Source: JALSHZ01 sp964614535 (GTDB taxonomy: Bacteria; Pseudomonadota; Gammaproteobacteria; UWMA-0217). Taken from it: 64,000 nucleotides of DNA. Where the stretch lies: the NCBI GenBank assembly GCA_964614535.1, contig CAZTOZ010000029.1, positions 4,881-68,880 of the forward strand, read 5' to 3'. The translations under genes were made by a program, and so were the position numbers. The stretch's first letter is position 1. The number at the start of each line of letters is the position of its first letter. Below, in pieces: positions 27,786 to 36,262 of the stretch. The notes under the pieces were generated by a model. It was not told where the DNA came from, ran no database searches, and worked only from the letters and a program-made list of their open reading frames with translations.

Positions 27786-27899
27786 CCATCCTCTCCTCCA
27801 CGCTTGCACTTCGAGCATAGCAGACACCATTTCCCTCGCTGCCTCATCGTGGTATAGGCTCTCGCCAACCACTCTTCAGCATCCACCGACGAGGCCACC

Positions 27900-28940
27900 A
27901 TGCAGTACCGAACCCTTGGCCACTCCTCCATCGAGGTCAGCGTCATCTGTCTCGGCAGCATGACCTGGGGCGAACAGAACAGCGAGGCCGACGCCTTCGC
28001 GCAGCTCGACCATGCCATCGCCGAAGGCGTCAATTTCATCGACACCGCCGAGCTCTATTCCATCCCTCCACGGGCCGACACCTACGGCGCCACCGAGACG
28101 ATCATCGGCCGCTGGCTGGCTTCCCGCGGCGGGCGGGAGCGAATCGTCCTGGCGAGCAAGGTCGCCGGCAACACCAGCGGTTGGGTGAGCCACATCCGGG
28201 GTGGCCCCCGACTGAACCGGCAGCAGATGACGGCGGCACTCGAAGCCTCGTTGCGCCGCCTGCAAACCGACTACCTCGATCTCTACCAGATCCACTGGCC
28301 GGCCCGCACCACCAACTATTTCGGGGAGCGCGGCCTGAGCGAGATCGAGGACGAATCGGTCGAATCCATTGGCGAAACGCTCGAAGTGCTCGACGGCTTC
28401 GTCCGTGACGGCAAGGTGCGCCAGATCGGCGTCTCCAATGAAACGCCATGGGGCATGATGCAGTACCTCTGCCTTGCGGAGAAACACGGCTGGGCCCGGA
28501 TCGTCTCGATCCAAAACCCCTACAACCTGCTCAACCGGCTGTTCGAGGTGGGTCTTTCGGAGATCTCCCTGCGGGAAAACGTCGGTCTGCTGGCCTACTC
28601 ACCATTGGGTTTCGGCGTGCTCTCCGGCAAATACCTCGATGGCAGCGCCACACCCCGATCCCGCCTCCACCTCTTTTCCGAGTACCGGCGCTACAGTGGC
28701 GACAACGCCGAGAAGGCAACCCGCGCCTATGTGGCGCTGGCGCGCGATCACGGCCTTTCACCGGCGCAAATGGCGCTGGCCTTCGTCAACACTCGCGCCT
28801 TCGTTACCAGTACGATCATCGGGGCGACGACGATGGCACAACTGCGGGAAAACATCGCCAGCGCCAATATCGAGCTGTCGGCGGAGCTGCTTGCCGAAAT
28901 CGACCGAATCCATGCCGACTACCCCGACCCGGCACCGTAA
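27900..28940 (+). CDS. Aldo/keto reductase (Tas-like)
   Basis: 346-residue NADPH-dependent oxidoreductase of the AKR TIM-barrel fold, closest in layout to E. coli Tas (NADP(H)-dependent aldo-keto reductase). Catalytic residues occur in the expected order: Asp and Tyr in NFIDTAELYS, Lys in VLASKVAGN and His in LYQIHWPARTTN. The cofactor part shows IQNPYNLLNRLFE, LLAYSPLGFGVLSGKY and a TSTIIGATTMAQLREN ending. It is divergent from the Rieske-GltB gene across 114 bp. Confidence 0.92.
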   Translation: MQYRTLGHSSIEVSVICLGSMTWGEQNSEADAFAQLDHAIAEGVNFIDTAELYSIPPRADTYGATETIIGRWLASRGGRERIVLASKVAGNTSGWVSHIRGGPRLNRQQMTAALEASLRRLQTDYLDLYQIHWPARTTNYFGERGLSEIEDESVESIGETLEVLDGFVRDGKVRQIGVSNETPWGMMQYLCLAEKHGWARIVSIQNPYNLLNRLFEVGLSEISLRENVGLLAYSPLGFGVLSGKYLDGSATPRSRLHLFSEYRRYSGDNAEKATRAYVALARDHGLSPAQMALAFVNTRAFVTSTIIGATTMAQLRENIASANIELSAELLAEIDRIHADYPDPAP

Positions 28941-28974
28941 CCGGCTGGTGTCACTGACCGGCACGCGCCACGTC

Positions 28975-29213
28975 AACCCGGATACTTCACGAATCTACAG
29001 GATTTTGGGGGAATCTCAGCGAGGCTGTTTGTTCGATTCACCGAAAAGCATGGCCGTGGCCATGGTCACCTAGTGATTCGGGAAAAATGGCCGCTGAGAT
29101 TCTTCAATACACGGCAGAGCAGTGCGCCGGTGACAGCTTGTGCCTTACCAAGATTCCGGTGATATCAATCATGGCGCTGCGCTTTTCCAGCGTCCCCGGG
29201 AAATATTCAGGTT
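28975..29213 (-). repeat. Dispersed structured repeat, long copy
   Basis: A 239-bp element bounded by imperfect terminal inverted repeats: AACCCGGATACTTC at 28975-28988 and, on the other strand, AACCTGAATATTTC at 29213-29200. Inside, read on the minus strand, it shares ACGCTGGAAAA...CAGCG (a small hairpin) and CGCCATGAT with the copy at 61062-61168, and GATTCCCCC-AAAATCCTG near the far end. About 130 bp in the middle is absent from the shorter copy. It fills the 266-bp gap after the aldo/keto reductase and supplies the stop codon of the SHOCT gene. It encodes no transposase and looks like a MITE-type element. Confidence 0.7.
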
Positions 29214-29419
29214 ATATCCCGCTTTTTCTGCTCGAACTCTTCCCGGTCGATCTCGCCACGCGCATAGCGCGCCTTGAGAATATCGAGCGGGCTTTCATCG
29301 ACTCGATGCGACCGGCCACCACCGGTCGCGGCCGATACCGCCCAAACGGCGATGACGATCAAGACGATCCAGAACAACCACATGAATCCCCCACCGACAA
29401 AACCATGACCTTCCCACAT
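29207..29419 (-). CDS. SHOCT-domain small membrane protein
   Basis: 70-residue protein with one transmembrane helix (~12-32, FMWLFWIVLIVIAVWAVSA) and a C-terminal SHOCT motif (SPLDILKARYARGEIDREEFEQKK), a short helical pair frequent at the C-terminus of small membrane proteins in metal-resistance operons. The ATG at 29419 is preferred; a GTG at 29443 overlaps the stop of the copper oxidase gene and could allow coupled translation. The stop TGA lies within the terminal repeat of the dispersed element behind it. Confidence 0.8.
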   Translation of the reverse strand: MWEGHGFVGGGFMWLFWIVLIVIAVWAVSAATGGGRSHRVDESPLDILKARYARGEIDREEFEQKKRDIT

Positions 29420-29439
29420 CGCACACCCCCGATCGACCG

Positions 29440-30945
29440 TCACACCACGACAAACTGTCCCATCATCCCCGCATCTTCATGCTCCAGAATATGGCAATGG
29501 AACATATAGGGGTTATTGGGATCGGCGTAGTTCTCGAACCGGGTAATGATTTTCACCGTCTCACCCGACTCGACCAGCACCGTGTCTTTCAGCCCACGCT
29601 CGTTCAATGGCGGGGGCTGGCCGTCCCGGCTGAGAATGCGAAACTGGATATCGTGAATATGGAACGGATGGGGCATCGGCGAATCGTTGCGTATCTCCCA
29701 GATCTCCACATCCCCCAGAGGAATCCTTTCGTCGATCCGATCGATGTCCATCGCCTTGCCGTTGATGGTGAACCCGCCACCGCGCATCATTGCCGGCCCC
29801 ATGCGCATGTCGAGCACCATTTTCCGGGTTCGTGCCGCCTGCTCCGGCGCCCATTGCCGAGGAGCAATCAACCGGTCCGGCAACACCCCTCCGGCCGCCT
29901 CGGGGCTGTCGGCCCTGAATTGCATGATGTCGAATGGCCGGTCGTCACCGCCACCCATCATGCGGCCCATCATGCCCATCCTCATTCCACCACCCCGGCG
30001 CCCGGTTTGCGGCAACGGCTTGTGACGCAGCACCACCTCATCACCGGGTTCGAATTCGACAACGACTTCGGCACGCTCTCCCGGCGCCAGGCGCAGTGAG
30101 CGCAGGGTCACCGGCGCCGCCAGCAGGCCACCGTCGGTGGCAATCTGCCGCATCGCGCGCCCGTCGGAGAATTCCAGGTTGTAGATTCTCGCGTTGGAAC
30201 CATTGAGTATCCGCAGGCGAAGGCGGCGACGCAGCACTTCATGGACCGGAAACGGCGCGCCATTGACCAGCATGACATCGCCACGCATCCCGTTCATCCG
30301 GTCGTGCATCGACTGTCGATAGCTGAACGTGCCATCGGCGTTGAAGGCACGATCCTGCAACACCAACGGAATATCATCGACACCATGGGTGGAGGGCAAC
30401 CCCAGATCGTCCGCCGCATCGTCGTCGATATAGAAAAGCCCCGCCAGACCGTAGTAGACCTGAATAGCAGTGCGGTGATACCTGTGTGAGTGATACCACT
30501 GCGTCGAGGCCGGCTGGCGGATGGTGAATTCGGGAGACCAGGTTTCACCGACTCCGATGACCTGATGAGGGCCGCCATCCATTTTGGCCGGCAGATGGAC
30601 ACCATGCCAATGCAACGTTGAATCCTCGCTCATGTTGTTGGTCACGTTCAGCCGCACCGCCTCGCCGTTGCGGACCCGGATGATGGGGCCAAGGTAATCG
30701 CCATTGATGCCCGCGCTCGGCGTTCTCACACCAGGGAAAAACACATGCCGGCCACGCTGCAAGGAAAGATCGAAGACCCGCTTGCCATCACGCATGACAC
30801 CTTCGAGCAATGGCGGAATCGGCAGTGCCTGCTGAAATTTTCCGACCGCTGGCCGTGCCAACAGTTCACCGCCCCGGTACAGCGGGATGGCCAATCCGGC
30901 GGCAGCGGCCACCCCGGCTTTCAGAACGAAACGTCTCGATACCAT
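29440..30945 (-). CDS. Multicopper oxidase, CueO-like, Tat-exported
   Basis: 501-residue periplasmic oxidase that would convert Cu(I) to the less toxic Cu(II). A twin-arginine leader (VSRRFVLKAGVAAAAGLAIP) is present. The four copper-ligand motifs are intact: HWHG, WYHSH, HPFHIH and HCHILEHEDAGMM, the last with the type 1 axial Met. Met-rich insertions typical of CueO occur before the third domain (MRMGMMGRMMGGG, and DMRMGPAMMRGGG). The start at 30945 follows GGAGAAG. It lies downstream of the ATPase in the copper island. Confidence 0.93.
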   Translation of the reverse strand: MVSRRFVLKAGVAAAAGLAIPLYRGGELLARPAVGKFQQALPIPPLLEGVMRDGKRVFDLSLQRGRHVFFPGVRTPSAGINGDYLGPIIRVRNGEAVRLNVTNNMSEDSTLHWHGVHLPAKMDGGPHQVIGVGETWSPEFTIRQPASTQWYHSHRYHRTAIQVYYGLAGLFYIDDDAADDLGLPSTHGVDDIPLVLQDRAFNADGTFSYRQSMHDRMNGMRGDVMLVNGAPFPVHEVLRRRLRLRILNGSNARIYNLEFSDGRAMRQIATDGGLLAAPVTLRSLRLAPGERAEVVVEFEPGDEVVLRHKPLPQTGRRGGGMRMGMMGRMMGGGDDRPFDIMQFRADSPEAAGGVLPDRLIAPRQWAPEQAARTRKMVLDMRMGPAMMRGGGFTINGKAMDIDRIDERIPLGDVEIWEIRNDSPMPHPFHIHDIQFRILSRDGQPPPLNERGLKDTVLVESGETVKIITRFENYADPNNPYMFHCHILEHEDAGMMGQFVVV

Positions 30946-31027
30946 TTTCTTCTCCAGTCGATATTCTCTTGATCCCGCCCGGGCCCTCCGCCGCAGGAGA
31001 CGGCCCGCCAGGGAGGGGTTGGGCAAT

Positions 31028-33538
31028 TCAAATTTCGATTCGCCGCAGGCGCAGTGCGTTGGCAATCACCGATACGGAGCTGAAGCTCATCGCCGCCGCG
31101 GCAATAATGGGCGAGAGCAGCAGGCCGAAGAACGGATAGAGCACGCCGGCCGCAATCGGCACGCCGAGCGAGTTGTAGACAAAGGCGAAAAAGAGGTTCT
31201 GACGGATATTGCGCATGGTGGCCCGGCTGAGCCGCCGCGCCCGGACGATACCGCGCAGATCCCCCTTGACCAGCGTCACCCCCGCACTCTCCATCGCCAC
31301 ATCGGTACCGGTTCCCATGGCGATACCGACGTCGGCCTGGGCCAGCGCCGGCGCATCGTTGATGCCGTCGCCCGCCATCGCCACCACGCGACCCTCCCGC
31401 TGTAGCACCTGCACGATCCGGGCCTTCTGATCCGGCAGCACCTCGGCCTCGACGCGGTCGATACCGAGTTTCGAGGCCACCGCCCGAGCGGTGGTGGCGT
31501 TATCACCGGTGAGCATGACGACGGTCAGCCCCTCGGCATGGAGATCACCAATCGCCTCGGCCGTCGATGGCTTGATCGGATCGGCGACGGCAATCGTGCC
31601 GGCGGCGCGGCCGTCGATGGCGATGAACATCACCGTCTGACCGTCGGCACGGCCCTTGTCGGCCGCAGCCGCCAGCGGGTCGCAATCGATGTCGAGATCC
31701 CGCATCAGCTTGCTGTTGCCCAACGCCACCTCGTGCCCTTCGACCCTGCCCGTCACCCCTTTGCCGGTCACCGACTGGAAAGCCGAGACTTCGGCCAGCG
31801 CCATACCCCGCGATTCGGCCCCACGCACGATCGCCTCGGCCAACGGGTGCTCGCTGGCGCGCTCCAGGCTGGCGGCCAGGCGCAGTACCGTCGCTTCATC
31901 GAAATCGGCCGTGTGGTTCACCGCCACCAGCGATGGTTTGCCCTCGGTCAGTGTTCCGGTCTTGTCGACGACCAGGGTATCGACCTTCTCCATCACCTCC
32001 AGCGCCTCGGCGTTCTTGATCAGTACGCCAGCGGTCGCGCCCTTGCCGGTACCGACCATGATCGACACCGGCGTGGCCAGCCCGAGCGCACAGGGACAGG
32101 CAATGATCAACACCGCCACCGCATTGACGATGGCGTGGGCCAGGCGCGGCTCCGGCCCCCAGAATCCCCAGATGATCAATGTCACCACGGCCACCGCCAC
32201 GACCGCGGGCACGAAATATCCCGAGACGGTGTCGGCCAGTTTCTGAATCGGCGCGCGCGAACGCTGCGCCTCGGCCACCATGTGGACGATCTGCGAGAGC
32301 AGCGTCTCGGCCCCCACTTTTTCGGCACGCATCACCAGGCTGCCGGTGCCATTGACCGTGGCCCCGATCAGCGGGTCCCCTTCGTTTTTTTCCACCGGAA
32401 TGGGTTCGCCGGTGACCATCGATTCATCGACCGTGCTGCGTCCCGAAACCACCACGCCATCGACAGGAATCTTTTCGCCGGGACGGATGCGCAGCAGATC
32501 GCCCGGCATGACCTGTTCCACCGGCACCTCCTCTTCATTGCCATCCGAGGTGACACGGCGGGCGGTATTGGGCGCCAGCCCCAGCAGCATCTTGATGGCT
32601 TCGTTGGTGCGGCTGCGCGCACGCAGCTCCAGCACCTGTCCCAGCAGCACCAGCGTGGTGATGACGGCCGCCGCCTCGAAATAGACCGGCACGGTGCCCC
32701 CCTCGTGGCGCATTGCCGGCGGAAACCATTGCGGAAACAGCAGCGCGACCACGCTGTAGGACCACGCCACACCGACACCGAGAGCGATCAGCGTGAACAT
32801 ATTGAGGTTGCGGCTGACGAGCGACTGCCAGCCCCGAACGAAAAAGGGCCAACCGCCCCAGAGCACGACGGGTGTCGCCAGCACGAATTCGACCCACTGA
32901 ACCGTGCGCATCGACAACCCGGCGGGTAACCACCCCGGGGCGAGGTCGGCCACCATGGCAAGAAAAAATACGGGGAGAGAGAGCAGGACACCCACCCGGA
33001 AGCGTCGGCGCATGTCGTCGAGTTCGCTATTGTCCTCCTCCAGCATGACCGTTCGCGGCTCCAGCGCCATGCCACACTTCGGGCAGGTGCCGGGGTGGTC
33101 CTGAACGATCTCGGGATGCATCGGGCAGGTGTATTCCACCCGGCGGCTCGCCGGCACGCCCATCGGTTCCAGCGCCATCCCGCATTTGGGACAAGTGCCC
33201 GGCCCCTCCTCGACGATCTCGGGGTGCATCGGGCAGGTGTATTTCGCGCCCGGCGGTGCGGCCTGAAGATCGGCCGGCGACGTAGAGCAACCGTGATCAC
33301 CGCAGCCGGCCTCGTGGTCGCCATGCCGGTGCGCGGCATCGTCTTTTTCGCCCGGCGCGGCAGGATCATCGAGATACGACGACGGCTCGGCCGCAAATTT
33401 CGTCTTGCAGTGAGCGCTGCAAAAATAGTAGTCCCGCCCCTGGTATTCGAGATGATGATCGCTCCGTGGCGTCACATCCATCTCGCAGACGGGATCCTTC
33501 AGGGCATCGGGCGACGACCTCTCCTCAACACGGGACAT
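31028..33538 (-). CDS. Copper-translocating P1B-type ATPase with YHS and twin heavy-metal-binding domains
   Basis: 836-residue Cu(I)-export ATPase. In place of the usual HMA domain the N-terminus has a YHS/TRASH-like unit (PVCEMDV...YYFCSAHCK; Cys18, Cys40, Cys44), a His/Cys-rich bridge, and two copies of the TCPMHPEI...GTCPKCGMALEP domain (~101-125 and ~137-161). The core is complete: TGEP, CPCALG (Cu-transport triad in TM6), phosphorylation DKTGTLTEGKP, GDGINDAP, YN in FAFVYNSLG and MSFSS in the last helix. The ATG at 33538 lies inside the end of the MerR gene (14-bp overlap). Confidence 0.94.
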   Translation of the reverse strand: MSRVEERSSPDALKDPVCEMDVTPRSDHHLEYQGRDYYFCSAHCKTKFAAEPSSYLDDPAAPGEKDDAAHRHGDHEAGCGDHGCSTSPADLQAAPPGAKYTCPMHPEIVEEGPGTCPKCGMALEPMGVPASRRVEYTCPMHPEIVQDHPGTCPKCGMALEPRTVMLEEDNSELDDMRRRFRVGVLLSLPVFFLAMVADLAPGWLPAGLSMRTVQWVEFVLATPVVLWGGWPFFVRGWQSLVSRNLNMFTLIALGVGVAWSYSVVALLFPQWFPPAMRHEGGTVPVYFEAAAVITTLVLLGQVLELRARSRTNEAIKMLLGLAPNTARRVTSDGNEEEVPVEQVMPGDLLRIRPGEKIPVDGVVVSGRSTVDESMVTGEPIPVEKNEGDPLIGATVNGTGSLVMRAEKVGAETLLSQIVHMVAEAQRSRAPIQKLADTVSGYFVPAVVAVAVVTLIIWGFWGPEPRLAHAIVNAVAVLIIACPCALGLATPVSIMVGTGKGATAGVLIKNAEALEVMEKVDTLVVDKTGTLTEGKPSLVAVNHTADFDEATVLRLAASLERASEHPLAEAIVRGAESRGMALAEVSAFQSVTGKGVTGRVEGHEVALGNSKLMRDLDIDCDPLAAAADKGRADGQTVMFIAIDGRAAGTIAVADPIKPSTAEAIGDLHAEGLTVVMLTGDNATTARAVASKLGIDRVEAEVLPDQKARIVQVLQREGRVVAMAGDGINDAPALAQADVGIAMGTGTDVAMESAGVTLVKGDLRGIVRARRLSRATMRNIRQNLFFAFVYNSLGVPIAAGVLYPFFGLLLSPIIAAAAMSFSSVSVIANALRLRRIEI

Positions 33539-33986
33539 GGCCGATCTCCTGCGGTGCCGAAACGGCCACTCCATCCTGCCCCGACGCAACCGACTCGATC
33601 AAAGGACAGATGGCGCCTTCTTCCACTAACGGCTCGGGCATCCACTGCCACAACGCATTGGCGCTCTCCATCCGGCGCTGCAATGCTTCCAGTTCCGCAA
33701 TCTTGCGGCGGTTCTCTTCGATATGGGCGGCGAGCATCTGGCGAACATCGTCACAAGGCAACTGGCCACTGGCCGCCTGGGCGAGGATGTGGCGAATCTC
33801 GTTCAGAGTGAAACCCAACCGCTTCGCCATGCGGATAAAACGGACTCGCTCCACTTCACGACGGGAAAACAGCCGGTAACCATTTTCCCGATGGCGCGCC
33901 GGCGCGATCAATCCGATCCGCGCGTAGTATCGAACGACATGCGCGGGTACCGCAGCAGCGCTCGCAAGTTCATTGACTGTCAACAT
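33525..33986 (-). CDS. MerR-family metal-responsive regulator
   Basis: 153 residues. The N-terminal winged helix is typical (LTVNELASAAAVPAHVVRYYARIGLI, NGYRLFSRREVERVRFIRMAKRLGFTLNEI), followed by the long dimerisation helix and a metal-loop end ICPLIESV. Cys78 sits where MerR and ZntR have Cys and CueR has Ser. Cys127 matches the last loop Cys, but the first loop Cys is missing (Glu/Pro there), and an extra Cys153 ends the chain. It overlaps the ATPase gene by 14 bp and probably controls the MerR-type promoter at 34540-34571. The ATG at 33986 follows GAGGAGG. Confidence 0.9.
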   Translation of the reverse strand: MLTVNELASAAAVPAHVVRYYARIGLIAPARHRENGYRLFSRREVERVRFIRMAKRLGFTLNEIRHILAQAASGQLPCDDVRQMLAAHIEENRRKIAELEALQRRMESANALWQWMPEPLVEEGAICPLIESVASGQDGVAVSAPQEIGHVPC

Positions 33987-34130
33987 ATTTTCCTCCTCGC
34001 CTTCAGGGATGGCTTTTTCTTCGGCACGCGGCCATCCGTCCCGCGAATGCGGGCACGCCGGCTGAGACACCAGCCAGCCACCGGTACCAATCCGCGGCCG
34101 GCGGGTGGCCCGACGCCCCAACCGTGGCGG

Positions 34131-34484
34131 CTATTGCTTTTTCTGCAGCTCGACCAACTCCCGCAACAGCTTCTCGATATTGCCCAGGCGCTGCTCCATC
34201 GTCTGCATGTGCTGCATCATCATTTGTCTGCGCTGCATCATCATCGGCATGCCGCCACCTCGCGGGCCGCCCATCATCGGCATCCCGCCCTGGGGAGGCC
34301 CCATCATCCTGCCACCGCCGGGACCGCCCATCATCGGCATGCCCGCTTGCGGCCCTCCCATCGGCATGGCGTTACCCCCATTTGTCATCGTGTCGTCGTG
34401 GGTGCCTTCGCTGTCGGCAAGAACCGGGGCCGACAGAGTTGCAGCCATCAATCCAGCCAGTAGAGTCGTCTTGCTCATTTTCAT
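34131..34484 (-). CDS. Periplasmic Met/Gly-rich copper-binding-like protein
   Basis: 117 residues: a signal peptide (MSKTTLLAGLMAATLSAPVLA), then a low-complexity region of Met, Gly and Pro (AGMPMMGGPGGGRMMG and similar, ~40-92), and a C-terminal amphipathic helix (MEQRLGNIEKLLRELVELQKKQ). The many MxM and MxxM groups resemble Cu(I)-binding segments of CopA/CueO and PcoE-like proteins; a copper sponge or chaperone role is inferred. The ATG at 34484 follows AAGGAGAA. It is the first gene behind the MerR-type promoter. Confidence 0.8.
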   Translation of the reverse strand: MKMSKTTLLAGLMAATLSAPVLADSEGTHDDTMTNGGNAMPMGGPQAGMPMMGGPGGGRMMGPPQGGMPMMGGPRGGGMPMMMQRRQMMMQHMQTMEQRLGNIEKLLRELVELQKKQ

Positions 34485-34539
34485 GGTCGTTCTCCTTCTG
34501 TTTCGGGTTGTCCGGTCTCTGCTTTCAGGAACTGAATTC

Positions 34540-34571
34540 AGCCTACCGGGTGTGCGCTACGCACAGGTCAA
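34540..34571 (-). promoter_or_regulatory. MerR-type promoter/operator of the copper island
   Basis: On the minus strand a -35 TTGACC (34571-34566) and -10-like TAGGCT (34545-34540) are separated by 20 bp, longer than the usual 17. Just after the -35 the spacer holds the perfect dyad TGTGCG-TAG-CGCACA (34565-34551). An over-long spacer containing a dyad is the hallmark of promoters activated by MerR-family regulators such as CueR. It lies 55 bp before the Met-rich gene and upstream of the merR-ATPase-oxidase genes. Confidence 0.7.
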
Positions 34572-34675
34572 GCATTTATTTCCATCCATTCGAAATCGAA
34601 TCCATCACGGGCCGGCCCGGCCGATGGCTCCATCAGCGATCCTGGAATATCCGTGGCTCAGTATCCCTCCTCGTA

Positions 34676-35131
34676 TCACGGCGAATCCTTCACCACCGTG
34701 ATGGTGATTTTCTCCGAGATCAGTGGCGGATCCTGGGGCTCATGATTCTCATCACCCAGCAATAGCTGCAAACTGTGTTTGCCAGGCGGTAATTCCAGAA
34801 CCGTTTCGGTTTCTCCATCATCGAAATGGAGATGGCGCGCATCACGGGGAATCGGCTCATCCAGGTCGGGCAGCCGGTCGACATCGATCAGCAGGTGGTG
34901 ATGCCCCGCCGTATGGCGGATTTTTCCCTTGGTTCCGGCGGGAGTGATTCCAAACCCACGGATACCAAAGCGCAAATGGACAGGGCTGGTGACGACCGCG
35001 CCATCGCTGATGTTCTCGAAATAGACCTTGGCATGCGCTCCCGGCGAGTGTGCCTCCACCGCCGCGCCAGCCGACACCAGCATCAGCAGCAGGGTCAGTG
35101 CCGACGCCTTGAATCGTGCATATTGCTTCAT
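34676..35131 (-). CDS. DUF4399 secreted protein
   Basis: 151 residues with a signal peptide (ASALTLLLMLVSAGAAVEA) and a DUF4399 beta-sandwich domain: KVYFENISDGAVVTSPVHLRF, TAGHHHLLIDVD, HLHFDDGETETVLELPPGKHSLQLLLGDENHEP and SEKITITVV. The cluster of His (HTAGHHH, RHLHFDD) could bind copper. The ATG at 35131 has GGAGG at ideal distance; the ATG at 35140 is too close to it. It is found in the copper operon but its role is unknown. Confidence 0.85.
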   Translation of the reverse strand: MKQYARFKASALTLLLMLVSAGAAVEAHSPGAHAKVYFENISDGAVVTSPVHLRFGIRGFGITPAGTKGKIRHTAGHHHLLIDVDRLPDLDEPIPRDARHLHFDDGETETVLELPPGKHSLQLLLGDENHEPQDPPLISEKITITVVKDSP

Positions 35132-35157
35132 TTTTTCCATCCTCCAATATTCATCCA

Positions 35158-35643
35158 CTATCGACTCTCATAGACGCTGGTACGGCCATCGTCCCCGAAG
35201 GCCACAATGTCGTACCGGTCTTTCCTCGGACCTTCCATCCCGGGCGACCCCATCGGCATGCCGGGGACGGCCAACCCCTTGATCCGGGGCTTTTCCCACA
35301 ACAGCCGGGCAATGACCTCGGCCGGCACGTGCCCTTCGATCAGATAGCCGCCGATGCGGGCCGTATGACAGGATTGCAGACTCGAAGGTACGCCCATGGC
35401 CTCCTTGACCCGGGGCATGTCCTGGCGGTCGTGGCTCTCGACGGTAAAGCCGTTTTTCTCCAGATGCCCGATCCATTTGCTGCAACAGCCGCAGGTCGGG
35501 CTCTTGTAGACGACGATATCGACATCGGCCACGGCCACGCGGCTCTGGTAGAAGGCAAAGCCGCCAGCCAAAGCCAGGACGATGCCCAGCAACCAGGGCC
35601 AGACGGCACGGCCGCGGTTTTCGGTGCGATCCTTTTTCTTCAT
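35158..35643 (-). CDS. DUF411 protein, CopG-like copper-binding
   Basis: 161 residues with one N-terminal membrane anchor (WPWLLGIVLALAGGFAFY) and a thioredoxin-like DUF411 domain carrying the CxCC motif SPTCGCCSKWIGHL and the second site SLQSCHTARIGGYLIEGHVPA. The Pseudomonas CopG protein of this family holds a Cu(I) cluster through these Cys and His residues and may interconvert Cu(I) and Cu(II). It overlaps the upstream cytochrome gene (ATGA), implying coupled expression. Confidence 0.9.
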   Translation of the reverse strand: MKKKDRTENRGRAVWPWLLGIVLALAGGFAFYQSRVAVADVDIVVYKSPTCGCCSKWIGHLEKNGFTVESHDRQDMPRVKEAMGVPSSLQSCHTARIGGYLIEGHVPAEVIARLLWEKPRIKGLAVPGMPMGSPGMEGPRKDRYDIVAFGDDGRTSVYESR

Positions 35644-36128
35644 TGGTTGCCTCCAGTGGTTATGGCGGCCTGGGCATTGCGGCGCGCCCAGGCGGAATAG
35701 ATTTCATCGCTCCAGTGCGACTGCACCCAGGCGATGACCGCATCGATTTCCTCACGGCTCAATTTGTCGCCAAACGGCGGCATGCTGCCCCCCAGTGGCA
35801 CCCCTCCCCGGCGAATGGTCATGCGCAGCATGTTTTTCGGGTGATGCCAGGTGTGGGCCGTGCCATTGAGCGGCGGTGGCGGAAATTTTCCATCGCTGTT
35901 CGGCTGGCGCCAGTTGGGATCACCACTGGCGTCCGAGCCGTGGCAGCCAGCACAGTTTTCCCGATAGACCTTTTCACCGCGCGCCACCTGCGCCTCGCTG
36001 TACCAGCGCATCTGCTGCAGCAAAGTCTTGCCGGCATCCGGCGCCGCACTCTGTTGCGCGCTGCCATCGCAGGCCGCCAGCAGAGCGGATGCGGCCAACG
36101 CCAGCCATACTGTTTTGCGGTTGTTCAT
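35640..36128 (-). CDS. Mono-heme cytochrome c lipoprotein of the copper operon
   Basis: 162 residues. The leader ends in a lipobox (ALLAAC-DGS). There is one heme-binding CAGCH (ENCAGCHGSDASGD), and a likely axial Met in GGSMPPFGDKLSREEIDAVIAWV, the class I cytochrome c ending. It overlaps the DUF411 gene by 4 bp. It may accept electrons from copper oxidation by the neighbouring multicopper oxidases or CopG-like protein, which is inference from context. Confidence 0.9.
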   Translation of the reverse strand: MNNRKTVWLALAASALLAACDGSAQQSAAPDAGKTLLQQMRWYSEAQVARGEKVYRENCAGCHGSDASGDPNWRQPNSDGKFPPPPLNGTAHTWHHPKNMLRMTIRRGGVPLGGSMPPFGDKLSREEIDAVIAWVQSHWSDEIYSAWARRNAQAAITTGGNQ

Positions 36129-36262
36129 CCGTTGCCTCCTTCGTTTTCAGTCGTTGCCAGGGCTCGAGCCCTGACGGCTGAACCGGTTCCTCCAGTACCA
36201 CCACGTCGCCCGCCGCGCGCCCCGCAGACGGGGATGGCGCGGCGGGCTGGTGAGGTTCCCGC

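Noticed and set aside
30750..30945. Possible small gene on the plus strand at the start of the CueO-like oxidase
   Set aside because: Antisense to the Tat signal region, with no similarity and no ribosome site.
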